A stretch of 45,274 nt of DNA. It comes from Pseudomonas putida (lineage in GTDB: Bacteria; Pseudomonadota; Gammaproteobacteria; Pseudomonadales; Pseudomonadaceae). Within the stretch, counting starts at the first letter, position 1; each line of letters opens with the position of its first letter. The notes beneath the pieces were generated by a model. The model did not search any database. It saw only the letters and a program-made list of their open reading frames with translations, and was not told the DNA's origin. The DNA lies in the NCBI RefSeq assembly GCF_028682175.1, contig NZ_JANHKS010000044.1, positions 1 to 45,274 of the forward strand, given 5' to 3'. Shown here one piece after another: positions 1 to 8,295 of the stretch. A program made the position numbers and the translations under genes.

Positions 1-30
1 CCATTCGACGCAGGTTTGCATCGGTCATAA

Positions 31-57
31 AAAACCCCGCCAAAGCGCGGGGTTTTC
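31..57 (-). terminator. Rho-independent terminator, probably bidirectional
   Basis: CCCCGC (35-40) and GCGGGG (47-52) form a stem with a 6-base loop, flanked by AAAA on the left and TTTT on the right. On the minus strand it lies just past the stop of the DUF3108 gene and ends in a T-run, so it would end that transcript; the symmetry allows use from the other side too. Confidence 0.85.
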
Positions 58-80
58 TGTACAGCGTTCGATCAGCGCAA

Positions 81-797
81 TCAGCTGCCCTTGACCGACT
101 TGCCGTTCACCGTGCCGTCTTGCAGCATGATGTTGTATTCCTTGCCGTCAGTCTCGACCTGTTGCAGGCGAACCAGCAGGTAGTCGAAGTCCTTGGCGAA
201 CCACATCACGGTGATGCGTTTGTTCTGCGTCGGGTCACGCACGCGCTCGACCTTGATGGCATCGACCGAGCCGACCTTGGTCTCGACCTTTTCCGGGCCC
301 AGTACGCGGAAGTCATAGGTGTCGACTTCGTCGCCATCGACCACCTGATAGCTCATGCTCTTCTTGCCGGCGGCCACGTCGTGCTGCAGGGCCAGCTGGT
401 AAGTGGATTTGTCCAGCACGCCGGTGTTCAGCGGGATTTTCACCGCATCGTTACGGTCGGTGCCGGTGATGAACTTGGTGGGCCAGTCGAACACCAGGTC
501 AACGGTCTTGCTCTTGCCCAGGCCGCCACGTTCGAAGTGGTAGGTCTGTGGCAGCAGCGTGTCCTTTTCGGATTTCAGGGTGCTGACTTCGGTCAGGCTG
601 GCGATCATCATCGACGCCTTGAAACTCAGGGTCCAGCTGCCGTTGGCGTTCTTTTCCAGGCTGCGGGTAGCGCTGCCGCCGCCGACAGGGAGCTGTTTGA
701 AATCAGCGGTGTAGCTGGCGGAGAAGGGTTGAAGGTCTGCCGCGTTGACCGCAGGAAGTGCGAACAGTGCGAAAGCGAAGAGCAAAGCGCGACGCAT
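81..797 (-). CDS. DUF3108 domain protein, exported
   Basis: 238-residue protein that I assign to the DUF3108 family, a periplasmic family of unknown function. The start at 797 was chosen because an AGGAG lies five bases upstream and the product then begins with a clean signal peptide (MRRALLFAFALFALPAVNAA, cleavage likely after VNA or NAA). The open frame extends much further upstream, but that part overlaps purN and is not credible. The mature part is rich in beta-strand-like stretches, as in the family. It lies 32 bases downstream of purN on the same strand and could be read through from purM-purN; a terminator follows it. No catalytic motif is visible. Confidence 0.9.
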   Translation of the reverse strand: MRRALLFAFALFALPAVNAADLQPFSASYTADFKQLPVGGGSATRSLEKNANGSWTLSFKASMMIASLTEVSTLKSEKDTLLPQTYHFERGGLGKSKTVDLVFDWPTKFITGTDRNDAVKIPLNTGVLDKSTYQLALQHDVAAGKKSMSYQVVDGDEVDTYDFRVLGPEKVETKVGSVDAIKVERVRDPTQNKRITVMWFAKDFDYLLVRLQQVETDGKEYNIMLQDGTVNGKSVKGS

Positions 798-829
798 AAT
801 ATCTCCTGACTTTAATTTAAAGGGCCAAT

Positions 830-1492
830 TCAATTGGCCTGAATCACGTGGCCGCTGGGCCCCAGTGGCTGGCCGTCCAGCAGTGCGCCATCTTCGCCCA
901 AAGCCAGTCGGCCCTCGGCGAACCAGCGAATTGCCAGCGGGTAGATCAGGTGTTCCTGGGTGTGAACCCTTTGCGCCAAGGTCGCAGGCGTGTCGTGCAA
1001 CTCTACCGAAATAACTGCTTGTACGACCAGAGGCCCCCCATCGAGTTCCTCGGTGACGAAGTGCACGCTGCAACCGTGCGCCACATCGCCAGCCTCGATC
1101 ACCCGCTGATGGGTGTGCAGGCCTTTATACCGTGGAAGCAGTGACGGATGTATGTTCAGCAGGCGGCCGTGGTAATGACGCACGAACGCAGGGGTGAGAA
1201 TGCGCATGAAGCCGGCGAGTACCACCAGCTTCGGCGCGAAGGCATCGATCGCTTCGATCAGCGCCGCATCGAAGGCTTCGCGACCTTCATAGGCGGTGTG
1301 GTCGAGAACGCGGGTGTCGATCCCCGCGTTTCTGGCGCGCTCGAGCCCGTAGGCATCGGCGCGGTTGGAAATCACCGCGCGAATGCGAGCCGGGCCCGAA
1401 CTGTTCTGGAGGCGGTCGATCATCGCCTGCAGGTTGCCACCGGTGCCGGACAGCAGCACCACTACGTCACAAGGTTGGGGCATGTCAGGCAT
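830..1492 (-). CDS. purN: Phosphoribosylglycinamide formyltransferase
   Basis: Transfers a formyl group from 10-formyl-THF to GAR in step three of cytosolic purine synthesis. 220 residues, normal for the family. Visible: the nucleotide-binding start VVLLSGTGGNLQAM (about 11-24), the catalytic region LLNIHPSLLP holding N113 and H115, and D151 in EELDGGP, the N/H/D triad of the family. The ATG at 1492 shares one base with the purM stop (TGATG), so translation is probably coupled; an alternative ATG three codons later (1483) would also fit. Second gene of a purM-purN operon. Confidence 0.97.
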   Translation of the reverse strand: MPDMPQPCDVVVLLSGTGGNLQAMIDRLQNSSGPARIRAVISNRADAYGLERARNAGIDTRVLDHTAYEGREAFDAALIEAIDAFAPKLVVLAGFMRILTPAFVRHYHGRLLNIHPSLLPRYKGLHTHQRVIEAGDVAHGCSVHFVTEELDGGPLVVQAVISVELHDTPATLAQRVHTQEHLIYPLAIRWFAEGRLALGEDGALLDGQPLGPSGHVIQAN

Positions 1493-2550
1493 CAATGTGC
1501 CTTGACGTTCTTCAGCTCGACTTGTGCAGCGCCTTCGGCAGCAACGCCGATCTGGCCGATGACCCAAGGCTGTTCGCCGGTTTCACGCAGCACCTTCAGG
1601 GACGCCTCGACGTGCTCCTGGGCCACGCAGATGACCATGCCGACGCCGCAGTTCAGGACACGGTGCATTTCGTGCTCGTCGACGTTGCCTTTCTCTTGCA
1701 GCCAGTCGAACACCGCAGGACGGGTCCAGCTAGCCACGTCGACCACCGCCTGCGCGCCTTCCGGCAGCACGCGCGGGATGTTGTCCAGCAGGCCGCCGCC
1801 GGTGATGTGGGCCATGGCCTTGACCGCGCCGGTGTCCTTGATGAGCTTGAGCAGTTGCTTGACGTAGATGCGGGTCGGCGCCATCAACAGGTCGGTCAGT
1901 GGCTTGCCGTCCAGCTGGATGGATTCGATGTCGGCACCGGACACTTCGATGATCTTGCGGATCAGCGAGTAGCCGTTGGAGTGCGGGCCCGAAGATGGCA
2001 GGGCGATCAGGGCGTCACCGGCAACGACCTTGGAGCCGTCGATGATCTCGGCCTTTTCCACTACACCGACGCAGAAGCCGGCCAGGTCGTAGTCTTCGCC
2101 TTCGTACATGCCAGGCATTTCAGCGGTTTCGCCGCCGACCAGCGAGCAGCCAGCCAGTTCGCAGCCAGCGCCGATGCCGGTCACGACCTGGGCGGCAGTG
2201 TCGACGTTCAGCTTGCCGGTGGCGTAGTAGTCCAGGAAGAACAGCGGCTCGGCGCCGCAGACCACCAGGTCGTTCACGCACATGGCAACCAGGTCGATGC
2301 CGATGCTGTCATGCTTGTTCAGGTTCAGTGCCAGGCGCAGCTTGGTGCCGACGCCGTCGGTGCCGCTGACCAGGACCGGTTGCTTGTAGCCAGCCGGGAT
2401 TTCGCACAGCGCGCCGAAGCCCCCCAGGCCACCCATCACTTCCGGGCGCTTGGTGCGCTTGGCGACGCTCTTGATGCGTTCGACCAATGCTTCACCGGCG
2501 TCGATGTCTACACCGGCGTCTTTGTAGCTCAGGGAGGGTTGCTTGCTCAT
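1492..2550 (-). CDS. purM: Phosphoribosylformylglycinamidine cyclo-ligase (AIR synthetase)
   Basis: ATP-dependent closure of FGAM to AIR, step five of purine synthesis. 352 residues, full length. Recognised by the ordered motifs SYKDAGVDIDAGE near the N-terminus, LVSGTDGVGTKL, DYYATGKL, the GGETAEMPGMY loop and GPHSNGYSL. The first gene of the purM-purN pair; the gene on its other side (DUF2066) diverges, leaving a 302-base shared upstream region. I saw no recognised purine-repressor operator there. Confidence 0.98.
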   Translation of the reverse strand: MSKQPSLSYKDAGVDIDAGEALVERIKSVAKRTKRPEVMGGLGGFGALCEIPAGYKQPVLVSGTDGVGTKLRLALNLNKHDSIGIDLVAMCVNDLVVCGAEPLFFLDYYATGKLNVDTAAQVVTGIGAGCELAGCSLVGGETAEMPGMYEGEDYDLAGFCVGVVEKAEIIDGSKVVAGDALIALPSSGPHSNGYSLIRKIIEVSGADIESIQLDGKPLTDLLMAPTRIYVKQLLKLIKDTGAVKAMAHITGGGLLDNIPRVLPEGAQAVVDVASWTRPAVFDWLQEKGNVDEHEMHRVLNCGVGMVICVAQEHVEASLKVLRETGEQPWVIGQIGVAAEGAAQVELKNVKAH

Positions 2551-2852
2551 TATCCAGGCCTTTAGGGGGGATTCGGGGTAACGACCGAGGTCGACGGCTC
2601 ATGGCCGTGTCATCGCCGGTCTGCGAAGGCGCGCGATTTTATCAGGATTGGACCCAAGCGGCCATCCTTGGGCCGACGGGCAGGGCCATAGATGAAGAAA
2701 AAATAACGCGTCTGTTCAGGGTTTTGCCGTTCGTCGGCAGCTATAAAGGGTGTAACTTCATCTTCAGAGTGAGCGATTCGCGCCGTGCTGCGGTCAGAGT
2801 CGAGCCAGCCATTTTTATGCAGCTATTTATAAGCATCGTTTGGGAATTTTCT
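2551..2852. other. Divergent intergenic region purM / DUF2066
   Basis: About 300 bases between two divergent genes; it must carry both promoters. It is AT-richer toward the DUF2066 side (around 2690-2720 and 2810-2850). I found no convincing operator, hairpin terminator, small gene or riboswitch. Confidence 0.6.
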
Positions 2853-3908
2853 ATGCGCCTGAAAAACTGTCTGTTCGCGGGCTGTCTGTCCCTCTTGAGC
2901 CTCCCGGCCCTGGCCGAGACGGTGAACAATCTTTATCAGGTGCGCGAGCCGGTCAGCGGGCAAACGCCGGACGAAAGAACCCGCGCGACCCAGGCTGCGC
3001 TGGAGACGCTGGTGATTCGCCTGACCGGTGATGCCAAGGCCGCGCAGAGCCCGGCCCTTGCCGAAGTGCGCAAGGATCCGCAGCAGATCATCAGTCAGTA
3101 CGGCTATGACGCAGGTCCGCCCGAGTCTTTGCAGGTGGATTTCGATCCGGCCAGCACCGAGCGCGCGCTGCGTCAGGCCGGGCTTTCGCTGTGGGGCTCC
3201 AATCGCCCGGTGATCATGGCCTGGTGGCTCAATGATGCAACCGACGGCGCCAACCTGGTGGGCGACGGTCAGGCCTCGGCCGAGCCCCTGCGCCGCGCCG
3301 CCCGCCATCGCGGACTGCCGCTGCGTCTGCCGCTGGCGGACCTGAGCGAGCAGGGTATCGGCAACGCCAAGACCCTGGACGGCAACGACGTCGCCCCGCT
3401 CAAGCAGGCCTCCGAACGTTACGGCTCCGATGCGATTCTGGCGGTGCACGCCCAGGAAAACGGCGGTCAGTGGCAGGGTAAATGGCACCTGTGGCTGGGC
3501 GACAAGTCCGAGCAGGGCAGCGCTACTGGCGCCAGCCAGGCGGAACTGGCCGATGCGGTATTGCTGGCGGTGAGTCAGCGCCTGGCCCCGCGCTTCGTGG
3601 TCAAGCCGGGCGCTTCGTCGAGCATGGCGCTGGAAGTGCAGGGCATGAACCTTGAGCGTTATGCGCAACTGGGGCGCCTGCTGGAACCCTTCGGCGGTCG
3701 TCTGAAATCGGTCGATGCCGATCGCGTTGTATTTGATGTCAGTGGCAGCCCGGATCAACTGCGTTCGCAACTGTCCCTGGCCAAGTTGCAGGAAGTGCCT
3801 GCCGGTGAAGTGGCCAGCGCGCCGGTCGATGCCGGGCAAGTGCCTGCTGCGCCTGGTGCGGCGCCGGTGCCTGCGCCTGCCGCGCAAACATTGCACTTCC
3901 GCTGGTGA
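2853..3908 (+). CDS. DUF2066 domain protein, exported
   Basis: 351-residue protein of the DUF2066 family, function unknown. The ATG at 2853 gives a typical signal peptide (MRLKNCLFAGCLSLLSLPAL, cut after LAE or ALA); an ATG at 2817 would add 12 residues before it and spoil its polarity. The rest has no membrane segment, and ends in an Ala/Pro-rich tail (AAPGAAPVPAPAAQ). A GGGAA precedes the start by about seven bases. It lies 55 bases upstream of the permease gene and probably shares its transcript, which may continue into hda. The mature part is predicted periplasmic; no catalytic residues can be named. Confidence 0.88.
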   Translation: MRLKNCLFAGCLSLLSLPALAETVNNLYQVREPVSGQTPDERTRATQAALETLVIRLTGDAKAAQSPALAEVRKDPQQIISQYGYDAGPPESLQVDFDPASTERALRQAGLSLWGSNRPVIMAWWLNDATDGANLVGDGQASAEPLRRAARHRGLPLRLPLADLSEQGIGNAKTLDGNDVAPLKQASERYGSDAILAVHAQENGGQWQGKWHLWLGDKSEQGSATGASQAELADAVLLAVSQRLAPRFVVKPGASSSMALEVQGMNLERYAQLGRLLEPFGGRLKSVDADRVVFDVSGSPDQLRSQLSLAKLQEVPAGEVASAPVDAGQVPAAPGAAPVPAPAAQTLHFRW

Positions 3909-3963
3909 GCGGGTTCATAACGACGTTGCATGAAGCAATTCATTTCGGGTTCAAGGGGCAGTA

Positions 3964-5037
3964 ATGACTGATACGCGTCGTTGGTTCTGGCTGGGCGGGG
4001 TCGTCCTGCTGTGCCTGTTCGTCTGGCTGCTGCACGCCATCCTCACGCCGTTTCTGGTGGCGTTGCTGCTGGCGTACATGGGCGATCCGCTGGCGGACCG
4101 GCTGGAAAAACTCAAGATGTCGCGCACCTGGGCCGTGGTCACGGTATTCGTGTTCTTCACCCTGATCTTCATGGGCCTGCTGCTGGTGCTGGTGCCGATG
4201 CTCGCCAAGCAGCTGTATCGCCTGTATGAACTGGCGCCGCAGATCCTCGACTGGCTGCAGCACACCGCGCTGCCGTGGACCCAGGCCAAGCTTGGACTGG
4301 CGGATGGCTTCTGGAAGTTCGACAAGGTCAAGGCGGCGATTTCCGAGCACATGGGGCAGACCGGCGACATCGTCGGCATCGTGCTGGCCCAGGCCACCAC
4401 TTCAACGCTTGCGCTGATTGGCTGGCTGACCAACCTGGTGCTGATCCCGGTGGTGTGCTTCTACCTGCTGCGGGACTGGGACGTGATGATGGCCAAGGTG
4501 CGCAGCCTGCTGCCACGCCATCGCGAGAAGAAAATCGTCGCGCTGGCCGATGAGTGCCACGAAGTATTGGGCGCATTCATTCGCGGGCAGTTGCTGGTGA
4601 TGGTGGCGCTGGGCGTGATCTACGCCGCGGGCCTGATGCTGGTGGGCCTGGAGCTGGGGCTGTTGATCGGTGTGATCGCGGGGCTGGCGGCCATCGTGCC
4701 TTATATGGGCTTCGTGATCGGTATCGGTTCGGCGATTCTGGCGGGGTTCTTCCAGTTCGGCGGCGATCTGTATCCGATGCTGGCCATTGTCGGGGTGTTC
4801 ATGGTCGGCCAGGCGCTGGAAGGCATGGTCCTGACGCCGCTGCTGGTGGGCGACCGGATCGGCCTGCACCCGGTGGCGGTGATCTTCGCGATCCTGGCCG
4901 GCGGCGAGCTGTTCGGCTTCACCGGCATCCTGCTGGCGCTGCCGGTGGCGGCGGTGATCATGGTCCTGGTGCGTCATGTGCACGATCTGTACAAGGATTC
5001 GGACATCTACGGCGGGATGGAAGATCCGGATTTGTAA
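3964..5037 (+). CDS. AI-2E/PerM family membrane permease
   Basis: 357-residue inner-membrane protein of the AI-2E exporter (PerM/UPF0118) family. Hydrophobic segments appear at roughly 7-30, 32-40, 55-80, 143-165, 205-230, 232-265, 268-290 and 305-340, matching the family's eight helices, with a long hydrophilic stretch after the third. The family includes transporters of small molecules and Na+/H+ antiporters; the substrate cannot be read from sequence, so the AI-2 name should not be taken literally. AAGGGG stands five bases before the ATG. Followed by a REPIN and then hda. Confidence 0.9.
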   Translation: MTDTRRWFWLGGVVLLCLFVWLLHAILTPFLVALLLAYMGDPLADRLEKLKMSRTWAVVTVFVFFTLIFMGLLLVLVPMLAKQLYRLYELAPQILDWLQHTALPWTQAKLGLADGFWKFDKVKAAISEHMGQTGDIVGIVLAQATTSTLALIGWLTNLVLIPVVCFYLLRDWDVMMAKVRSLLPRHREKKIVALADECHEVLGAFIRGQLLVMVALGVIYAAGLMLVGLELGLLIGVIAGLAAIVPYMGFVIGIGSAILAGFFQFGGDLYPMLAIVGVFMVGQALEGMVLTPLLVGDRIGLHPVAVIFAILAGGELFGFTGILLALPVAAVIMVLVRHVHDLYKDSDIYGGMEDPDL

Positions 5038-5045
5038 ACGTTCAT

Positions 5046-5134
5046 TGTAGGAGTGAGCTTGCTCGCGATTGCGGTGTGTCTGTGGCGAAATTGTCGGATG
5101 ACACACCGCGATCGCGAGCAAGCTCACTCCTACA
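5046..5134. repeat. REPIN, type TAGGAGTGAGCTTGCTCGCGA
   Basis: Two inverted REP copies (TGTAGGAGTGAGCTTGCTCG at the left, its complement at the right) around a spacer of about 40 bases whose inner parts also pair (GCGGTGTGTC with GACACACCGC). Lies between the permease gene and hda. Confidence 0.95.
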
Positions 5135-5300
5135 GGGTCCCTGTGCGAGCCCCGTAAATCACCGCGTAACTCCGGGCCAGACGCAACCCTTTGATTTTGC
5201 AGGTCGTCTGGCGCATTGTGCGGTCCGCTTTGCGGGTATAAACTTTGCACACTTTACACAGAGGCCCCTTGGCGGTTTGTTTTCGAACCGTTTAGCCAGC

Positions 5301-6005
5301 ATGAAACCAGTTCAGCTGCCCCTGAGTGTGCGTCTGCGTGACGACGCCACCTTCATCAATTACTACCCAGGCGCCAATGCCGCTGCACTCGGCTATGTGG
5401 AGCGCCTGTGCGAGGCCGACGCCGGCTGGACTGAAAGCCTGATCTACCTCTGGGGCAAGAACGGGGTGGGGCGCACCCATCTTCTGCAGGCCGCCTGCCT
5501 GCGCCTGACGCAACTGGGCGAACCTGCCGTCTACCTGCCCATGGCCGAACTGCTCGAAGAAGGCGTCGAACTCTTCGACCATCTCGAACAATACGAGCTG
5601 GTGTGCCTGGATGACCTGCAAGCGGTCGTCGGCAAGCCCGAGTGGGAAGAAGCGCTGTTCCACCTGTTCAACCGCCTGCGTGACAGCGGCCGCCGCCTGC
5701 TGATCGCCGCCTCCTGCTCGCCTCGCGAACTGCCGGTCAAGCTGGCCGACCTCAAGTCGCGTCTGACCATGGCCCTGGTGTTCCAGATGCGCCTGTTATC
5801 CGACGAAGAAAAACTCCGCGCCCTGCAATTGCGCGCCTCGCGTCGCGGCTTGCACCTGACCGATGAAGTCGGCCATTTCATCCTGACTCGTGGCAAGCGC
5901 AGCATGAGCGCCTTGTTCGACCTGCTCGAACAACTCGACCAGGCCTCCTTGCAGGCCCAGCGCAAACTGACCATTCCCTTCCTCAAAGAGACGCTGGGCT
6001 GGTGA
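5301..6005 (+). CDS. hda: DnaA regulatory inactivator Hda
   Basis: 234-residue AAA+ protein related to DnaA but lacking its C-terminal DNA-binding domain. In the family it works with the DNA-loaded sliding clamp to stimulate ATP hydrolysis by DnaA after initiation. The start at 5301 gives the clamp-binding motif right at the N-terminus (MKPVQLPLSVRL, compare QL[SP]LP). The P-loop reads GKNGVGRTHLL, with the Arg typical of Hda in place of the usual Lys; Walker B-like LVCLDDLQAV follows, and the C-terminus LTIPFLKETL matches E. coli Hda. The stop overlaps the start of the next gene by four bases (GTGA). No strong ribosome site is visible; a TATAAA at about 5237 could be a -10 element. Confidence 0.95.
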   Translation: MKPVQLPLSVRLRDDATFINYYPGANAAALGYVERLCEADAGWTESLIYLWGKNGVGRTHLLQAACLRLTQLGEPAVYLPMAELLEEGVELFDHLEQYELVCLDDLQAVVGKPEWEEALFHLFNRLRDSGRRLLIAASCSPRELPVKLADLKSRLTMALVFQMRLLSDEEKLRALQLRASRRGLHLTDEVGHFILTRGKRSMSALFDLLEQLDQASLQAQRKLTIPFLKETLGW

Positions 6006-6787
6006 ACGCGCCTGCGGTCGATCCAGCCCTGGTGCTGCAGACGGCCGCGGCGCTGCGTCACGCCAAACGCATCTTGATCATCACCGGCGCCGGGCTTTCA
6101 GCCGATTCGGGGTTGCCGACCTATCGCGGGGTGGGTGGCCTGTACAACGGCCACACCGACGACGGCCTGCCGATCGAGATGGCCCTGTCCGGGCCGATGC
6201 TGCGCCGTGATCCGGCACTGTGCTGGAAGTACATTGCACAATTAGGCAGCGCTTGCCTGGGCGGACAGCCCAATGCGGCGCATTATGCGATCGCTCAATT
6301 GCAGCGCCACAAGCCCGAGTGCTGGGTGCTGACGCAGAATGTCGACGGCTACCATCGCGCTGCGGGCAGCCCGCTCGAGCGTCTGATTGAAATCCATGGC
6401 AACCTCGCGCCGCTCTATTGCCAGTCCTGCGGCGCCGAGGACCCTCAATTGAGTGAACACCTGCAGCGACCGCTGCCGCCTTTGTGCAGGCAATGCCAGG
6501 GCGTGTTGCGCCCGCCGGTGGTGTTGTTCGAGGAAATGTTGCCAGAACTGGCACTGAACGTGCTGTACGAAGAGATGGCGAAAGGCTTTGATGCGGTATT
6601 GAGCATTGGAACCACCGCCAGCTTCCCGTATATTCACGAGCCGATGCTGCGCACGCGGGTCGCGGGAGGCTTTACCGCCGAGATAAATCCCTCTTCGACC
6701 GACCACTCCATGCAGATGGACGCTTTTCTGAGGTGTAAAGCCTTAGATGTCATGGAGTCACTGGTAAGTCACATTTGTGTCGATTGA
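6002..6787 (+). CDS. Sir2-family NAD-dependent protein deacylase
   Basis: 261-residue sirtuin. Visible: the NAD-binding GAGLSADSGLPTYRG (29-43), TQNVDGYH (111-118), the catalytic His in EIHGNL (H132), and four zinc cysteines C140, C143, C162 and C165. Such enzymes remove acyl groups from lysines using NAD and release nicotinamide and O-acyl-ADP-ribose. The start is a GTG at 6002 that overlaps the hda stop, suggesting translational coupling. The placement directly after hda raises, but does not prove, a link with replication or metabolic state. Substrate and acyl preference are unknown. Confidence 0.93.
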   Translation: MNAPAVDPALVLQTAAALRHAKRILIITGAGLSADSGLPTYRGVGGLYNGHTDDGLPIEMALSGPMLRRDPALCWKYIAQLGSACLGGQPNAAHYAIAQLQRHKPECWVLTQNVDGYHRAAGSPLERLIEIHGNLAPLYCQSCGAEDPQLSEHLQRPLPPLCRQCQGVLRPPVVLFEEMLPELALNVLYEEMAKGFDAVLSIGTTASFPYIHEPMLRTRVAGGFTAEINPSSTDHSMQMDAFLRCKALDVMESLVSHICVD

Positions 6788-6854
6788 ATTTGCAAATGAT
6801 GACGATAGAGGGCATAGTCTCGCCTTCTTTACAAAATACGCCACGGTCGTGCCC

Positions 6855-7544
6855 ATGCTGAATCGCTTCGCACCCCTCGTGCCTCTCGCACTCGTTACGC
6901 TGCTGTTCGGCTGCGCGGCCCAGATGCCAGCGTCGCAACAGTCGCAGAATCCTCAGATGAAGGATTCGGTCACTGCTCAAACTGCTGCCAAGCGTGCCGA
7001 TTATTCGGGCTCCGTACTGGACGACGAAATCGCCACCGAAGACGAACTGGCCCAGTTCTCGGACAACAAGCCGTATCAGTTGCCGGTGCTGGCTGACAGC
7101 ATCCTGGAACGTGGCAAATCGCTGATCGGTACGCGCTACCGTTTCGGCGGCACTTCGACCACTTCCGGTTTCGATTGCAGCGGTTTCATCGGCTACCTGT
7201 TCCGCGAAGAGGCTGGCATGAGCCTGCCGCGTTCCTCGCGTGAAATGATCAACATCGATGCCCCTCTGGTCAAACGCAACGACCTCAAGCCTGGCGACCT
7301 GCTGTTCTTCAGCACCGCTGGCCGTGGTCGCGTCAGCCATGCCGGTATCTACCTGGGCGATGACCAGTTCATCCACTCCAGCAGCCGCCGCAGCGGTGGT
7401 GTGCGTGTCGACAGCCTCGACGACGCCTACTGGGCCCGGACTTTCATCGAAGCCAAGCGCGCGTTGGCCATGGCACCTTCCAAGGATGCGGAAACGACGA
7501 CTGCGATGACTTCGACTACAATCAAGCGCCAACACCGCAAATAA
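6855..7544 (+). CDS. NlpC/P60 (C40) family lipoprotein, first of a tandem pair
   Basis: 229-residue putative cell-wall peptidase. The ATG at 6855 gives a lipoprotein signal with lipobox LFGC (Cys20); the frame is open to a GTG at 6777 but that would bury the signal. The catalytic domain starts near residue 85; the Cys is in SGFDCSGFIGY (C108), the first His in RVSHAGIYLG (H162) and the second in QFIHS (H174). Family members cut peptide bonds in peptidoglycan stems (often D-gamma-Glu to mDAP). A linker of about 60 residues separates lipid anchor and domain. No clear ribosome site is visible. Its neighbour downstream is a shorter paralogue. Confidence 0.93.
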   Translation: MLNRFAPLVPLALVTLLFGCAAQMPASQQSQNPQMKDSVTAQTAAKRADYSGSVLDDEIATEDELAQFSDNKPYQLPVLADSILERGKSLIGTRYRFGGTSTTSGFDCSGFIGYLFREEAGMSLPRSSREMINIDAPLVKRNDLKPGDLLFFSTAGRGRVSHAGIYLGDDQFIHSSSRRSGGVRVDSLDDAYWARTFIEAKRALAMAPSKDAETTTAMTSTTIKRQHRK

Positions 7545-7556
7545 CCGTTCTACCGG

Positions 7557-7587
7557 GCGTGCAGTCAGGGAAACCCTGATTGCACGC
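7557..7587 (+). terminator. Strong hairpin between the two NlpC/P60 genes
   Basis: GCGTGCAGTCAGGG (7557-7570) pairs with CCCTGATTGCACGC (7574-7587) around an AAA loop: 14 pairs including one G-U. There is no T-run after it, so it may be a partial terminator, a processing site or an mRNA stabiliser rather than a classic terminator. Confidence 0.6.
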
Positions 7588-7629
7588 AGTCCCGGCTCCC
7601 GGCACAGTAAGCATCCTATAAAGGTTGTT

Positions 7630-8172
7630 GTGTTTATGTCGTTTACGGTTCGCCTGGCTGTTGCTTCACTGGCTGTATTGCTGGCCGCTTGTTCCAGCAA
7701 TCCACCGCCAGCCCCTCCCAAGGTCGTTTCCAGGCCTGTGGTATCCGCTCCCTCGCAGTTTTCTTCGCCTCTGGCTGATGACGTGCTTTTGCGTGCCATC
7801 GGGCTGGTCGGTACGCCCTATCGTTGGGGCGGGAACACGCCTGACTCGGGTTTCGATTGCAGTGGATTGATCGGTTATGTCTACCAGGGCGCTGCCGGCA
7901 TCAGCCTGCCGCGTTCGACCCGCGAGATGATCAATCTGCGTGGCCCGGACATTGATCGTAGCCAGTTGCAGACGGGTGATCTGGTGTTCTTCGCTACCAG
8001 TGGTGGCTCGAACGTCAGCCATGCCGGGATCTACGTGGGAGAAGGGCGTTTCGTGCATGCGCCGGCCACGGGTGGCACCGTCAAGCTCGACAGCCTGGAC
8101 AAACCGTATTGGCAGAAAGCCTGGCTCAATGCCAAGCGGGTGATCCAGCCTTCGAATCTGGCGCAGCAGTAG
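7630..8172 (+). CDS. NlpC/P60 (C40) family lipoprotein, second of a tandem pair
   Basis: 180-residue paralogue of the upstream gene with the same order of parts but a shorter linker. Lipobox LAAC gives Cys21; catalytic Cys in SGFDCSGLIGY (C77), His in NVSHAGIYVG (H131) and FVHAP (H143). AAGG at 7621 sits five bases before a GTG at 7630 and eleven before an ATG at 7636; I took the GTG, the ATG would shorten the protein by two residues. The catalytic domains of both copies share long identical stretches (LPRS.REMIN, VSHAGIY), so they arose by tandem duplication. Confidence 0.93.
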   Translation: MFMSFTVRLAVASLAVLLAACSSNPPPAPPKVVSRPVVSAPSQFSSPLADDVLLRAIGLVGTPYRWGGNTPDSGFDCSGLIGYVYQGAAGISLPRSTREMINLRGPDIDRSQLQTGDLVFFATSGGSNVSHAGIYVGEGRFVHAPATGGTVKLDSLDKPYWQKAWLNAKRVIQPSNLAQQ

Positions 8173-8193
8173 TTCATGACGATTCCCGGTTCC

Positions 8194-8282
8194 TGTAGGA
8201 GTGAGCTTGCTCGCGATGGCGTAGTGTCAGGCGACTGATTCGTAGCAGGCACATCGCAATCGCGAGCAAGTTCACTCCTACA
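8194..8282. repeat. REPIN, type TAGGAGTGAGCTTGCTCGCGA
   Basis: Inverted REP pair between two convergent genes, as at 5046; the right arm has one change (AAGTTCACTCC). The spacer arms no longer pair well, so this copy seems older or recombined. Confidence 0.93.
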
Positions 8283-8295
8283 GGATTGCGTGGTG

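Noticed and set aside
1495..2565. Long open frame on the strand opposite purM (356 codons)
   Set aside because: It is the usual mirror of a GC-rich gene: His/Asp/Val/Gln-rich without domain likeness, while purM is certain.
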